Of a stretch of 64,000 nt of DNA, positions 10,976 through 25,300 are shown piece by piece. The notes beneath the pieces were generated by a model that saw only the letters and a list, made by a program, of their open reading frames with translations, had not been told where the DNA came from and ran no database searches. Position 1 is the first letter of the stretch; the number at the start of each line of letters is the position of its first letter. Source of the stretch: Lytechinus variegatus. Lineage: Eukaryota > Echinodermata > Echinoidea > Temnopleuroida > Toxopneustidae. Where the stretch lies: the NCBI RefSeq assembly GCF_018143015.1, contig NC_054746.1, positions 39,000,687 to 39,064,686 on the forward strand. The letters run 5' to 3'. The position numbers and the translations under genes were made by a program.

Positions 10976-11757
10976 AGCCCGGTCCCACTGGCTGACATAC
11001 AAAATGTATTCATGAAGGACACAATGGATGACCAAAATTTTGCAGGTGGATCCATCTATTTTCATCCGCTCCAGAAATGGACAAAACAGGGAAAAGAACA
11101 GAAGTGGGTAGTATATAGGGCGAAGTTAAACGGTTGTTTATCGGAAACCTGGTGGATAAAAACGGATTGAAGTGGATGACAGCTCCGAAGGGGTTACTGG
11201 GGGGTTTGAATACTTAATACGCTTACATCCTTTCTATTTTCATGCTACTAACCAGGGGCCGCGGAACCGGGGGACTTCAGCCCCCCACTTTTTTCCAAAA
11301 CCGTGTACAAAAGCGTAAAAATTACCATATGATTGTGATTTTTAGCATGGTCAGCCCCCTCCCCACTTTTGGCTCAGCCCCCCCCCCCACTTTGAAAAAA
11401 CGTTCCGCGGCCCCTGCTAACAATGTATAGACATTCCATATACCATATCTCTCCTACCTCTTTCCGTTGTTCAGCTTCATTGGATCTGAGTTGTGAGGAT
11501 GCCCAGAGGACACAGCGGACATGGAATGTATGCTGCTCATAGATGTTGCGGATTTACATCTTACCAGCGAAAAGTTCATCCATTCTCTAGATTTTGCACG
11601 GATGAAATCACAGTGGATGGATGCTCAATGGATAGAGTGTATGAAACACATATGCAATTACACTGTAGTATACAACAAATGCATAGCGTTTTCCAGTGGA
11701 TGGCAAGATGTTTTTTTAATACATCCGTTTTGCATCCGTAAGTGCAGTGGGACTGGA
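10976..11757. mobile_element. GTCCCACTG inverted-end element interrupted by a second MITE
   Basis: The left end GCCCGGTCCCACTGGC (near 10977) is opposed at the right by GCAGTGGGACTGGAG (near 11742-11756), giving a short imperfect inverted repeat around GTCCCACTG. Flanking interior parts share 'ggatg'-rich and 'aaaacggatg' motifs in inverse (for example near 11159 and 11724). The middle (11253-11416) is a separate insertion. Small open frames on the + strand around 11493-11856 resemble no protein. Family unknown. Confidence 0.5.
11253..11416. mobile_element. MITE with perfect 15-bp TIR CAGGGGCCGCGGAAC
   Basis: The left TIR CAGGGGCCGCGGAAC (11253-11267) is exactly inverted at 11402-11416. CTAAC directly abuts both ends (11248-11252 and 11417-11421), a likely target duplication; an 8-bp comparison matches at only 5 of 8. 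The interior is C-run rich ('cagcccccc' blocks). A diverged relative forms the outer ends of the composite at 53429-59339. The CAGGG end suggests a hAT-type MITE. Confidence 0.75.
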
Positions 11758-12409
11758 GTGAATATTGGAGGAGGGAGGAAAGAACAGTTTGTAATACTGT
11801 ATATTAACTTTCCAAGCTCCATTGCTAAGGTAAAAAAAATTAAAGAATCTACATAATCTTGAACAGGCCTTAAATTCTTATATTTTGGGGGCATTACCAC
11901 TTTTGCAGAGGGCACATTTCTATATTACAGCTGAAGTGGAAAATGAAATGAAAAATCGCACAATAAATCTCCAAGGCCAAATAGAGGGGCATTTCTGATC
12001 TCCAATGGCCCTAACCCTTACTATATTTTTGAACATTTTTTTAGAGAATTAAACACCAGATTTTTCAAAGTAAACTGACATTCCATTTGTGCAAACCAAA
12101 TTACCAGCAGCAGTATCATTCAGATTTTATTAGTCATCCTTGAACTTTTTGAAAGCCATGTTAACACAAATGGTTTCCATGGATAACTTGTTTACATTTT
12201 TTAGTGCGGTTACATGTTTCCTTGTTCATGGGATGTTTGCATTGATATGCTACAGAGCCTGTATGGCTAAGCAGCATTAACCATGCATGGTCATTAACCT
12301 TCAATTAAAAGATGTCATGGCATGGGTTATTGTGCTTTAAAAAATGGAAAAGCACCATAGATGCATGGAGTGTCCTGCTTCCATGAAGAGTCTAATGGAG
12401 CTAACACCG

Positions 12410-13035
12410 CCGGGGGGGGGGGTTGAATCAACCCCCCTCAACATTTTGTTTGACCATTCCGCTGCATGAAATTTTTAGACCGTGCTGCTCACTGAAATTA
12501 TACTTCAAAGTCTTGCGCATCTTTTGAGACCAAATTTACAATGCCCGGATACACGGTCGAAAAATTAAGCAACATCATACAAGTGCATGTCAGACCCAAA
12601 ATTGCTCCAGAACATAATTTTATGTACTAAGTCAATTTAAATTGAGTTTTCTATTCCTATTCATTGTAAAGTTTATTTTTTTCATCTGCAGAAACGAATT
12701 CATTTTAGTATAAGAAAAACAAAAGTTTCGAAAAAAAACATACGTAGGAAATTCATAAACAATAAAATAGATAATAAATCCATTTTCAAACCAGGATTTT
12801 TTTTCTGTTGTAATTGTTCACATTTGTATGAAGAATATTTACACCAATATTTAGCATTCTAGGAGCTTTTATCTAGTCTATGATAGCAAAATTTACGCAT
12901 AAATTTGCATAATTAACAAACTTCAACTATACAGCCTTGTAGATTACATCCCACACTATCATCATGCTAATTTTCAAGGCGTTCGATCGATCGGCAGCCG
13001 ATATCTCTAGGGGGGTTGATTCATCCCCCCCATGG
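12410..13035. mobile_element. G/C-run-ended element with TTGAATCAA hairpin ends
   Basis: The left end is CC, a G-run, TTGAATCAACCCCCC (12410-12436); the right end, near 13011-13035, is GGGGGGTTGATTCATCCCCCC followed by CATGG, its inverse. AACACC flanks both ends (12403-12408, 13036-13041), extending to 7 bp with one mismatch. Each terminus is itself a short palindrome. The roughly 570-bp interior is AT-rich with no coding frame. Confidence 0.6.
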
Positions 13036-16000
13036 AACACCCAAAGAAACCTGGCCTGGTTAGGGTTAAAGGGGTTTTCCAACGAGGATGAGGATAACGT
13101 TTGTCTATATCAAAATTATTTCCTGCTTAACCTCATCTTATAAACCCTGCCCCAAAGGTGCATAGTTGACTTTTATCTCTTTAAAAAGTCTTTGTGTTTT
13201 CTGTAGTATATACTTCAGTTTACATTTAAGATCAGGCAAAGCAGATCTATTAATGTAGACAAACTTGCAGGCCTCTTGACAAATTGTTTTAAAATATGAA
13301 ATTCAATATATAGAAAATGAGAAAAACAACAAATCTTTTCAATTAATGCCTGTAATCACAATTCTGTGAACTTTAGATGACCTTATGAAATTTATGCTGG
13401 TGAGAGGCGCAATAAAGATCATTTATGAGACTCAATATTTCTAAAGCAAATACTCAGCTGGTAATCACTGAAATAAATCGGACTTCATTGTGGCAATCAA
13501 AAATCAAGTGTTAGATTTTTTTTTCACTGGAAATTTGTAGAAGCGGATGTTGAAAATATCATGAGTTTGTCCTCTCCTTTTGCAACAAAAACTCAATTTC
13601 CATGAAACTTTTATAGTTTAAATTTGTAGATTAGCAAGTAACTATGTTGTCAGATTTGACTGCCTTTTATATGTTCTAAGTATTTTTATATGCAATATTA
13701 TTCCATTATTTGGTGCACTCAAAACACATATTACACATCCAATGGTTTAAAAAGAAACTAAGAATACACTACAAAAACTCTCTGTATCATTTCCTTTTAC
13801 TATTTAATGCAAGTTTTAAATGTAGTACAACTGCAAGGAGCCATACATGTACATAAACTACAGAGTGAGACATGATATATATAATAGATATACATTGTAC
13901 AAAAGGTTATTTTAAATATTCATACCACCTCTATCCATGTTCTCATTACCTCAAACCTCCCTTTGTAAAATAAACATTTAAAAAAATCACCAATATATAA
14001 TAAAATGATATTAAGTGGACATTTTATATAATCAAACTCATACAGCGTGCTTCTACAGAGACTTGTTAAACGGTATTACCCACGTAAGTATCCAGAATTC
14101 TAGAAAACTTCCCTGTAGAAACAGATGCAATGCGGTTTATTGATGAACCGCATCGTGCAAAATATGGTTCCTCATCATAACCACCTCTGGGAGATGGTTA
14201 TTGCCGTGTTCCAAGACATGCGATATGAGTTGATCAGATTATTCGCTCGGTAGACACAGGTTGGTTTAAGGTTGATATGGTTTTTCGATTCTGGAAAGAT
14301 AAACCGTTTTTAAAGATTCTCTATAGAAACGCACTGATAGATTATAGTTGGAAACAGACAATATAATCAATTTGTTTTATATATAAAGCCTCTTGATACA
14401 GTTAACAATTCTGCAAAATAAACAAATTTGCTTTAGATTTTTGTTAAATGCAAGAGTAAAGGAAAGAAAACTTTTTTCTACACCCCTTAACACTAAACAC
14501 AATGCTAATTTGTGGTATAGAGTGTGAGGCAAAAGAACAAAAAAAAGAAGGTTAAACTAACCAATCCATTCTTCCCCATCATGTTATGTTGATATTTTTG
14601 GTCAGATTTGTTTCATTGGTGTGAATACAGGCTCAGAATCAGATCTAAACATGGTGATAATCTTTAGAACAGGTTTCTTTGAAATATATGACACAAACTG
14701 CATGCAACATGTTGTTTTTTTATTTGCAATATCAAAATAAATATTAAAATGTGAGTTTAATTTACAATGGACCGTTTCACCTAACCTTGACGTCACTTGA
14801 TAGAGGACAGATTACAGTGATGTTCTCATAGTGATGCATATTGATGTTTAAAAATCATGAATACACCAACCATGAAGCTAATTAATAGCTTCATGCACCA
14901 ACCAAACAATTACTCGAAAAACACAGGAATTTACCTTTTTTTCAATAGTTTTGGTCACAAACTTACTATGCATCATGAGCAAATAAATAGAAAGAGAAAT
15001 TAATCCTCATAAATACTTAATAGAAATTAAGAAATACTAAGTAGAAAACCAGTAATGTGCTTTATATTGTTGAATACATACATTTGCAACTTGTAGTAAA
15101 GCAAGCAGATTAATATATGTTGAGGTATTTGCTCTGAAGTGATAAAATACACGAGAATACAAAATCGAAATCTTTTTACCATTCCAAGAATGTGATGAAT
15201 ACAGGACATTATTCCTATTTAATCAATGGGTCTAATCATATCACACTAATTTGTCTTTTCATATTTACAGACTTTCTACTCTCCTGTATTCACATTTTCA
15301 AAAATTAAATCCTAAAATCAACTAAAATTTGTTTCTTCATACCACTTTCATACAATCAACTAACTGTAGTCTGTTTTGATAAAGCAATAAATAAGAGAAT
15401 GTAATCTTTACTAATAATCAACAGTCAACAATAATTTGCTTATATCAAAAATGAAAGGAATTTGTGGTTAGGTTGGTGCATTTCAGACATGCTGCTTTCA
15501 AATTTCATGCACAATAGGTATGTTTCATCATTACATCTAAAAAAATTAAAGTTCATAACACACTATGTATGGTGTAAGGATCCCAGTAATCTAATCAGTA
15601 AAACATTTTAAGATACATGTAGAGCTATACAAGATTGTTCTTGGAACATATTCCCTTGAATAAAAAACAAAATAAATCTACAGAGACAGAAACATTACTT
15701 ATTTACTTTTCATATGTTTCACTTTGTTAAATGGCAAAGCCAGGACAGAGTAAACCAGATATATAAGGTACATGTATGTTTGTTATACATCACTAATTGT
15801 CAAATCAGCTTTTGGATTTTGGAGTTTTTATCTAAGAAAACAAAATTGATTCTGGCTGGGAAACAGGTCAGTCATCAAACATGGTTATTTCAGATGCATT
15901 GTTTCTGCTACAATTTGGCGATAAAACTGGCACAAAAACATGTAGAAATTGCAAGAGTGCTTTGTCTTCCGTACCTCTTGATTGCTGACAACAATGCAAT

Positions 16001-19000
16001 AATGAAATTTAATGCTGAAACAAACACTTAAAAAAAAACCAATACTATATTTATTTTTCAATTGCTTTTCCGTCAGGTAGCATTTGCTCTGTGATATTCA
16101 TTTAATGAATCTTGCCTCAAATTTTCCAAAGAGACTATACACATTAGTACAAAGTACAGTAGACACACAACATTGAATGAAGAGAATCAAAAGAGGAAGA
16201 TTGAGACAGAAGGAAATGATCAAAGAAGAGAGAAATAGAAAGAAATAAATTCACTTGCAGCTGACCTGCAGTAAAATATTATCAACAACAACAACAGCAT
16301 CAACAACAGTACATAAACAGGTACATGTAATTAGATGGACACAATCTTTGGTAATCAATTTTAAGACCTCATTGTGGCAATTAAAGATCCAGTGTAAGAC
16401 TGCTTGTAATTTATAGAAAAGGATGTTGAAAAATCATACCTCCATCCTCTACTTTTGCAATACGAGTCAACTTCACATTATTAAAGCCTTCATGTGTCAA
16501 ATCTATCTTCCATGATTTCAACGTACATGAATACACCTGATGCATAGATACAGAATGTATTTGAGAGTATTGAAAATACAACATTGAACACAGGGTTTAC
16601 ATATATTAAATATGCTCTTGTAATGTAATTAATTCTTAATTATGAGTTAAAGGAAATATAACAATATAACACTTATCTGCCTTAAAATCTAATAATCATT
16701 TCACAAAAAAAATTGAGTTGAGTATAAAAAGAATACTTTAGAAAAAGTGGAATGCGATATTTTTTTTCTTCAAAATTACATGTACATAGAAACAACTATA
16801 AATATTGGGTTATCATCATATTCAGACCCATTTTAATATCATTACAAAGATGAATAAATAAATTTTATTTAGCTACTGGAATAAAACATTTCCTGTCATT
16901 TCCCAACTTCTTTGTTTAACTATATCGTATGAATACTTACTGCAGTGTAAATGAAAATCAATCAATATCATAATATTGTTTTCTGTTTTCTTCACAAAAA
17001 CCATTTACAAACAATATGTGATAAAGATACTGGTAATAGCTTGCAAAGTTCCAACTCCAATGTCTGTAGGATTGTTGTCATACGTCACAATAGGGTAAAC
17101 ATAAATGCTTCTTGAGATACAGCACAAGAAACATTGGATAATTTTCAAATAGTATGCAAATACAGTGTATAATTTACAAAATATTTACAATGGTACAAAA
17201 AGTTATTTACATTAAAAATCTGATGCAGAAAATGTATGTTTATACAAAAATGCTTCAACTTCAAGAGTACAAATTACAAAATTTGCAACTTTATTACAAT
17301 TACAAGAGGTTTTCCTCATATCTTTTAAGACTACATGTAAATATATTTGTACTTAATTCAATGATGTAAAAAAGTATTATTGTGCTTATGTACACAAAAA
17401 GTATTCTATTTACATGATATTACTCTTATTATTCATGGTGTGCACTGTGCAGCTTGACTTCTCTTTGATCTAAAACTGAAGTTCATAAAGATTCACACTT
17501 TCACTTAGATGCATGTGATGTAATCACTGAATGAAATCTGACATTTCTAGAATATTCTATAAATTTCAATATATTTCAATAGGATTGTAAAACATTTTCA
17601 AAATACTGTATGCATGAGAAAGATTGTGTGAAGTACACTCTACTTCACACTTGTGAGACCTTCATGCACTTTCAACATAAGTCATAAAGTGCAATTTCAT
17701 TGTTACAAAATGTAGCTTAAAAAACAAATTTGGCTAATGAGAGATAGCCGCACCATGGTCACCATTCAAATAAAGTTAATTTGCCCTCCAAATCTGAAAA
17801 ATTCTTGTTGAGATCACAATCCCAACTGTCACAACTTTTTCAAAGAGCTGATACGGGATATGAATAGAAGGATGACCCTGGGTGAATAATGGCCATTCAT
17901 TCTTAAAGCCATTCACAATAGAGAGATTATGGCCTTCTTCAAAGAGAAGTGAGTGTAAAGAATCTGGACTCTGGTGAATATCATTGTGTAATGTAATGTA
18001 CAGTGTTATGGAACATGCAAGAAAATTTACTACTAAGATACCTTATCAAGAAATCAAGGGATTCTCCAATACAAACAAATCATCATCCAATCAGAGCTTA
18101 TGGTATATCACAAAGTGTAATTTGGGGGGGGGGGGGGTGAGAAAGGATAACACATAACAAGCAACATTTTATGTGAGATCCTGTGTCGCTCCAGACAATA
18201 GTTAAGCCTCCATCATTTAAGATTTTGAAACAGCAAGCATTGTTCTTATCATCAAAACAAAAGATTGTGCCGCTATTATTAAAACTTTATCACCGATTTC
18301 ATTGTTAATCAGTTTTTTTTTCTTCAAAATATCAGGAATTTCACATCAATAAAGAATTAAAATCATTATTTTCATTTTAAACTTTATATTTAATTCATAA
18401 TCAACAACCTTCTCTACAATATCCATCAATCATTTCATTTGATTTAAAAAAATGCATTCAGATAGAATGATAAGTACATGTGCATATCAGATATGGTATA
18501 TGATTTGTCTACTTCAAAATGCACAGCACTATTTTTTTTCTATTAAAAATAGAATAAAAATAGAAATAACGATAAGCCATCACTGTTGCATAAGCAAGAT
18601 CAAGCCTAACATGATGTGAATTAATCTTTACCTTGGGTATTGGGCAAAGACTTTGAACCTGATAAAGGCCATTTATCACTTTAAAGCAGGCCTGCTTTAA
18701 AGACATAGCATAAAAAACACTTCCTCCTTATCTTGAAGTATGTATGTATGTAATCTTTTAATACTAACGAGATTCAATACCAGATTTATTAACACTCCTC
18801 AGAAATGTGAAAATATGTTAACTAGCCTGTCTTATTGGAAGAGGTAATATACATTACCAGATGTGACTGAAGGAAAAGGGAATGAGGTGTGGCTTATTGA
18901 ATACTTATGTTTCTTTATTTTAAAAGAGGTGTACTTTGAAGTCATATGATAATAGAATTGTGTTGGTACCAAAGTGGTTCAGGAGGGAAATGGCAGTGAT

Positions 19001-19310
19001 GACTGAATACATTTTCATTGAAAATTATATCTCTTCTATATGGAAATGAATTGAAGCACAAAATTTCAGGGGTGACAGTGCTCTTAGGGTATTATATGCA
19101 GGCTGACTGACACGCAATCTAGGAAAGTGTGTTCCGTTTTACAACTGCTTGCCTTACATGAACCCTGCTGAATTTGTGAAAGCGGGGGCAATCATTGAAT
19201 ACATCTTCCTTCCACACAATCAAACTTATTTCTCCTCTCCTGAGGGTTTCCTGTAGCCGTTACCATAATGGATGACAGTATTGTGAGGGTGGAACTGATA
19301 GATACTGCCA
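13036..19310. other. Long non-coding stretch, probably including the CCDC85 3' UTR
   Basis: About 6.3 kb of AT-rich DNA with no recognisable exon. Visible structure: a degenerate direct duplication ('cattgtggcaat' with 'gatgttgaaaa' blocks) at about 13480-13600 and 16360-16470; two small hairpins at 14130-14153 and 14177-14201; a hairpin flanked by direct repeats at 14866-14902; a CAACAA microsatellite near 16277; and a 13-G run near 18124. The part next to 19310 is likely the 3' UTR of the minus-strand CCDC85 gene, but no unique polyadenylation site can be chosen among many TTTATT sequences. Confidence 0.5.
14130..14201. other. Two adjacent small hairpins
   Basis: The first hairpin has ATGCGGTT (14130-14137) pairing with AACCGCAT (14146-14153), an 8-bp stem and 8-base loop. 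The second has ATAACCA (14177-14183) pairing with TGGTTAT (14195-14201), a 7-bp stem and 11-base loop. They lie in otherwise featureless DNA. They may be remnants of a foldback element or structured UTR; no known RNA family was recognised. Confidence 0.4.
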
Positions 19311-22300
19311 TTAAATACCTTTCCTTTCAAGACTGCCTGTACTACCACTACTGTACGGAGGGGTGCTGTAACCAGGTGGTCTAGCTGTAGGATTGGTAGT
19401 ACTATTATTGTACCTGGGCGGAGCTTGGCCACGCTGTGATTGGTTGCTGACACTGCTGTTACTGCTACCATTAGTGTTTCCATTGGGGTTGGCAGGGTTG
19501 TCACCAAGTTTACGCCACACCACCTATAAAAGAGTATAGTCAATGATATCAGATAAGCATTACTTAAAGAGTGCAGCATTCTGTGGCATGTGAAGAAAAA
19601 CATGATCAAATTACTCATCAGTAAAGACATTTTTTCTAAATACCCCCCCCCCAGGTCTGAAGTACAATTTAACATTAAAAGTTCATGAAAAAATAGTTTC
19701 AAATGATATCTCTTTTAAACAATTGGTTTCAACTCTATACTTTTGGAAGATATCAAGCCGTATAGCTCCTAATTAAAGAATCATACATGTATATTTGGCA
19801 TGTGCATGTATATTGAACAGGATACAAAATTAGGAAGTGACAAGAAAAAAAAGAAATTTGCAATGTAGAAACTGAAACAATGAATGAATATAACCCAACA
19901 GTAATACAAAATGTATAGTAACAGAAGCCAGTCAAGTTCTATAGGGGATAAACCTAGATTGGTCCACTTACATTACACATCTCCCTGACAATAGCTTTCT
20001 CATTGGTGTTCATATGGTCATTTTCAAGGTGATTCGGTGGTGTTTCTCGCTCCAACATGTCATGAACCTCCAACACCTGCCAATAAAAAAGAAGATACAT
20101 TGTTTATTCTCTATCAATCAAAATATGAGGGTAAGTACTATAAAAATTATGGAAAGTGTCTTATTCCACCATTAAATAACAATTACACAATGTACTATAA
20201 AATAAAAACAACAATATGGAAAAACAATATGAAAGATAAAGATCATCCCCAAATCAGGTCAGAGTGCCACACCCCTACATGTACATGTATGTGACACATG
20301 TGTGTTCATAAATTACAACATGTACAATACTCATAAAACATTAACTACATTAAACATATATTTAATACATCCAGAGGTTTCCATAAACACAGAAAATGAA
20401 AAGACAAATACTGGCAAAACCACACACAATTCAATTACTTCATTTCATTTTTTTTCCTTTTTTTGTGGGGGGGGGGGATTGATTGCACTTTCTTGAAATC
20501 TCCTACAATGCTTTGATTACACAGTGTTTATGACCAAGCTAAACATTGGGATATGAGGTATCAAATACCAGGACAATCATGCAGAAGACATTTTAAGACC
20601 ATGGGCTTAATAATTTTCAGACTCATTAATTCTTTCAGAAATGATTTTTTTATAAAAAAAGAAATGGCATGTAGAATACATTGTAATATGATTTTGGGAA
20701 ATTACCAGTATGTTTCTATCTTTCAGTGGACATACGATATACATGTCCATCAGACCATTATTTATAAACATGACCTCTGTAACATGTGAAGTGTATGATG
20801 ATCTTGATACCAACAATGTACATGTGTAAACACCTATCGAATTGTCCAGTGCAAGTTCTGTGTTGATCATTCAAACAGTTTTTAAATTATCTCAAGAACA
20901 AATGTCAGAGAGACAAATGAATGACCCCAAACATGTACTTGTAATAATATCACCAGAGGCAGAGATCACATTTGGTCAAAGAGACAAGTTTATAAGCTTT
21001 GTCATGTAATATCTCAACATTTTTGTTGCCTGAAATCTCAGTATTTAATGTCAATCAATACAATTATATATCATTTTACTGAAGAAAACATTAAAAAATT
21101 ATGAACATACCAAAAAATGGCCGGGAAGAGGGAGGGGGGCAGTTAAATGTATTGCTGTACACATGCGTGACCAAATTATTAAAAAAAAAAAACCTAAACA
21201 AGTTGCATGTATCTCTGTGTGCAAAATAAGCTCTTATGCAAGTTTTTCGCAAGCTTCATTTACAAATTTTGGCCCCTAAAAAATTGTCACCAGAATATGA
21301 CCCCTAAACAACTTTTGTCTAATTGCTACCAATAAGCTTAAATAGACAAAATTATTGCATGCCCCCAGTGCATTTAGGGTAAAATACCACAAAGGAATAC
21401 AATGTTAACACTGTATATAAGTCTCATCCAAAATTCCTCAGGTAATAATTTATTTCTAAATTAAAAATTATTTATGTTATGTTTGTCTTAAAGAAAAAGC
21501 TTTTGAAAAAAAATATCGCCTAAATATGGTTGATACTGCGACTTACCATTGACCAGTCTTCCAAAACCACTCTTTTTTATGAAAAAATTGTGTTTTTGAT
21601 AACCTTAACAAGTGCATGCGCAGCCCACGTCCAAAACTGAAAATTGGTCACGCATGTGTACAGCAATACATTTGACTGCCCCCCCCCCCTGGAAAATGGT
21701 GCATTTAGACAGTTTACACCAGTTATCTTTGTAATCTGCACGAAATTATTGGCATACCAATGTTTATACATGTACATGTATACATCTAAAGTGGGTTGCA
21801 GTGTTCTTATACCAGTTTAATAAGGCTTAACCAATTACATGTACATGGCCTGTGGTGATCATAATCAGGGTAGATTTGTTTTATCCAAACAAATTCAAAG
21901 ACATGGCATGAAAGGGGCTTCCACATGTATTGAACTGACTCTTGACATGTAATCACACTCACCAAGGTAACATTATGTACTATTCAAGCCTAAAAAGCTT
22001 TTAAGAGGGGTTCACTCTACCTAACATTGGTTGAATTGAATAGGTTGAATTGACCAACATCTGCCTCCTTAACAATTTGACAAGCAATATCAAATGCATG
22101 ATAAAGAGATAATTTTCAAGTAAAAAAATTATCAATATTGAGTCATTTTGGCTTATTCACTTTTTTTTTTTTTTTTTTTTGGGGGGGGGGTAAATCCCTT
22201 TGTGTTAAGAATACGGATTTCAAGAAAATGTAAACAATATATGTACATGTACCTGCAAAGGCTGCAATAATCAATAATGGTGTGTTTCCATAATACATGG

Positions 22301-25300
22301 ATAAAGTTTGCAAACTGTCAAAACTTACATTGTACATGTACAGTGTGTACAAAACCATTTTTGACCTCCTGTTTATGGACAAGGAATACTGTATCACCAT
22401 AATTCTATTCCTAAACTACAGTTTGATTCGGATCAATGCATTTAATAACATAATATTCTGTTCTATTCTTTTTTCTCAAACCAAGCAATTTTCTTGGTCA
22501 TACATCCATTTGGTATCAGCAATACTGAGGCAAACGTGTTATGTACATCAACTTCTCTCACAAATGAACTGGAACTGAAAATCTGCAATCTGACAATAAA
22601 ATAGGACATTGTGAACTTGCAAACAGAAGAAAAGTGTTGAATAACTTATCTCTTACAAATATGACTTACAAGTATGCAATTCATACTGTTTACAGTTGTA
22701 GGGATTATCAACCTTTAACCTATTTCTATGTCAAAATCATGAGCCAAAAAATTATTTTGTCCTCATTCTTACAGACCTTTTCATTCTCCCTCTAATATGG
22801 GATGACATGGTACATGTACATTTACTCTAGATATCATAACTGAATGTGGGGAAAATGAATGCACATACCGGTAAACATGTACAAACCAATTCCTTTTATA
22901 ACATGTGACACAGCATCTTATCACTGACTTGCAAGACAGGTGTAACATCATTAACATTATCAATTCCTAGGGTACCATGTTACCTACATGTAGATGAACA
23001 ATATATTGGTATACTTGGTAACCTCTGTATCACTCAGAGATACAGGTACAGTGTACATGTATGAACATGTATGCTTCATAATTGTCATACATGTAGGTAT
23101 AAATGAGATTAAATGTACACATATGTAGTTGGCCTACACATGAACATGTGCATGATTGAGACTGATATTATGTACATGTACATGATTGAAAGACTGATTT
23201 CAATACATGTACATGTACCTCACATGACATACACTGTACTTCCTTTTTTTATTCAGGTTTTTATTGAGATGAGTCATTAAAAAAATCATAATATTTGCAA
23301 AAGATTTATAAGATTAACAAAATCGTAGAACATACAAGAAATATAACAGGCAGGTTAAAAATAATAAAGTATAAAACTTTCAGGGATGAGACTCTGAGAT
23401 GGGAGAGAGACCAACTTTTTTTATATGTACCTGAATAAATTCAAAGACAGGATTATACCATGCCCTCATTCCATTAAATATAATGGTAGGATTCAACAGG
23501 AGAGTTATTGGAAAACTATATAAAATACTGAATTACATGTACATGTACAGTATGTACACTGTATATGAATGGAGTTTATCGCTATTACATGTACATGGCC
23601 TGACAATGCAAACACAAGCTGTCAACTATTTCCTTATTCTGGAATCAGGTACAAATATTGTGGCCAGAGTAAATTGTTTTGACACAATTTTATATTTTTA
23701 TCAAACAATGAGTTTCATTCATTCCAGTTAAAACTACTCAAATATTTACTTTAAATTGTCACAGGAGCCATCTTTACTAATAAGTGGGTTTAGTTAATGA
23801 AGCATGTTTTAGAAAATAATTTCACTGTGTCCTATTAAATACATGATAAAGAAATAAACAATTTCCTTTGCTGAATTTCAATACACACTGAAGGCAATGA
23901 GTACATGTACATTTTCTCTTGCTTGATTTTGTTCAATAAATGAATCTATTTGACAAAGACAATACAAAAGGAGGTAAATACATTTTCTTTCCCTTTGAAA
24001 ATCATCATTTAAAAATTTTAATTTGGCAAACTATGTTGTGTTAACCAATAAATATTTAGCATTCCACAGTCCTGTGCAAAGGTACTATCTATCATGACTG
24101 CAACTCCTTATAATGCAGTACAATGACACTGATTGCATGAATTCGTGGAGTGAGTCATCTTAATTAAATGCAAGTACCTGTATCTAGAGGCATGTAAGGA
24201 GTAAAGTCATTTATGGACCTACTGTACATGTACATTCTAATAGGATCAGTATTCTAAAGAAATAGATTACTCCCTCATGGCAACGACTGATGAAAATATA
24301 TGCACACTTGCCTTGATCTTACACATGTATCTCTCTTGAAATAATGTGTATGGAAGATTATCAAGAGTTCTTCTGTGTTACACAATAGGATATAAATTCT
24401 GATGACACAGAGAAAAGAGATCCATATGCAGAACTTGAACCTTGTCTGTTAACAGACGGTTTATGCAAAATCAATGCAGAATATTATTACCTTACTAATA
24501 CATTGTGCTGATTGGTTTCTGCTTCCAAATAACCTACAAGTAGATATTCAAACAAAACCCTGGCCAAATCCATGTACATGTACAGCATACATGTTTGTAG
24601 TTTTTAGATGCACTAATATCAGTTTGCATGTATTCTAAATTTCATGCAAAAAAATATAAAGTTTTAATCCCTGCCTTTCCATCCCAACTAAAAATGAATA
24701 ACGCATATTGAAAAAACATCGGCACTGAACTTCAATGCCTGAATACAAACAAATGACTACAGCTGTATTGTATGAAATGAAAAGTATCATGAGACAAAAC
24801 ACAAGAACAAAGCACCAAACCTATGGCATGACAGACACATTACATGGAGCTCTACATCACAATGACAAACAAAGGCAAGCTTTTATCTCACATCTGAAGC
24901 TCAGATGACAGATTGTATGTCAAGAGGACTGAATGTATCATACCTTGAGTGCATTCACTATAGCTTTGGGTGAGTTAGGAGCCATGTTACCATTCTCTAT
25001 GCTCGAACCATAATTCCTGGATGAGTAGGATGACTGCAAATGTCACAAAAAAAGATGAAATGTGCTTTAGCTAAATTACACATGCCCTTGCTAAATCAAT
25101 GTCCCCTTGTAGGGTAGTCTGATATTTCTGTTTTTTTTTCTTTTTCTGTCATTAATATAGAACAATTCTATACAATGTGATGAAGAAGCTCGTTAAAAAT
25201 ATATTTGAATACTTAATGAAAATATAATAGCTATAACATGTAAATATAGGAATGGATTTAACTTTAAAAGTAAAAATAAATACCTATTGTGAATAGAAAG

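Noticed and set aside
14100-14300. Structured RNA gene (tRNA or snRNA)
   Set aside because: The two hairpins do not form a cloverleaf and no conserved box sequences or internal promoter elements were found.
19226-19702. 158-codon minus-strand frame over the last CCDC85 exon
   Set aside because: Wrong frame relative to the conserved VVWRKLGD reading of the spliced gene.
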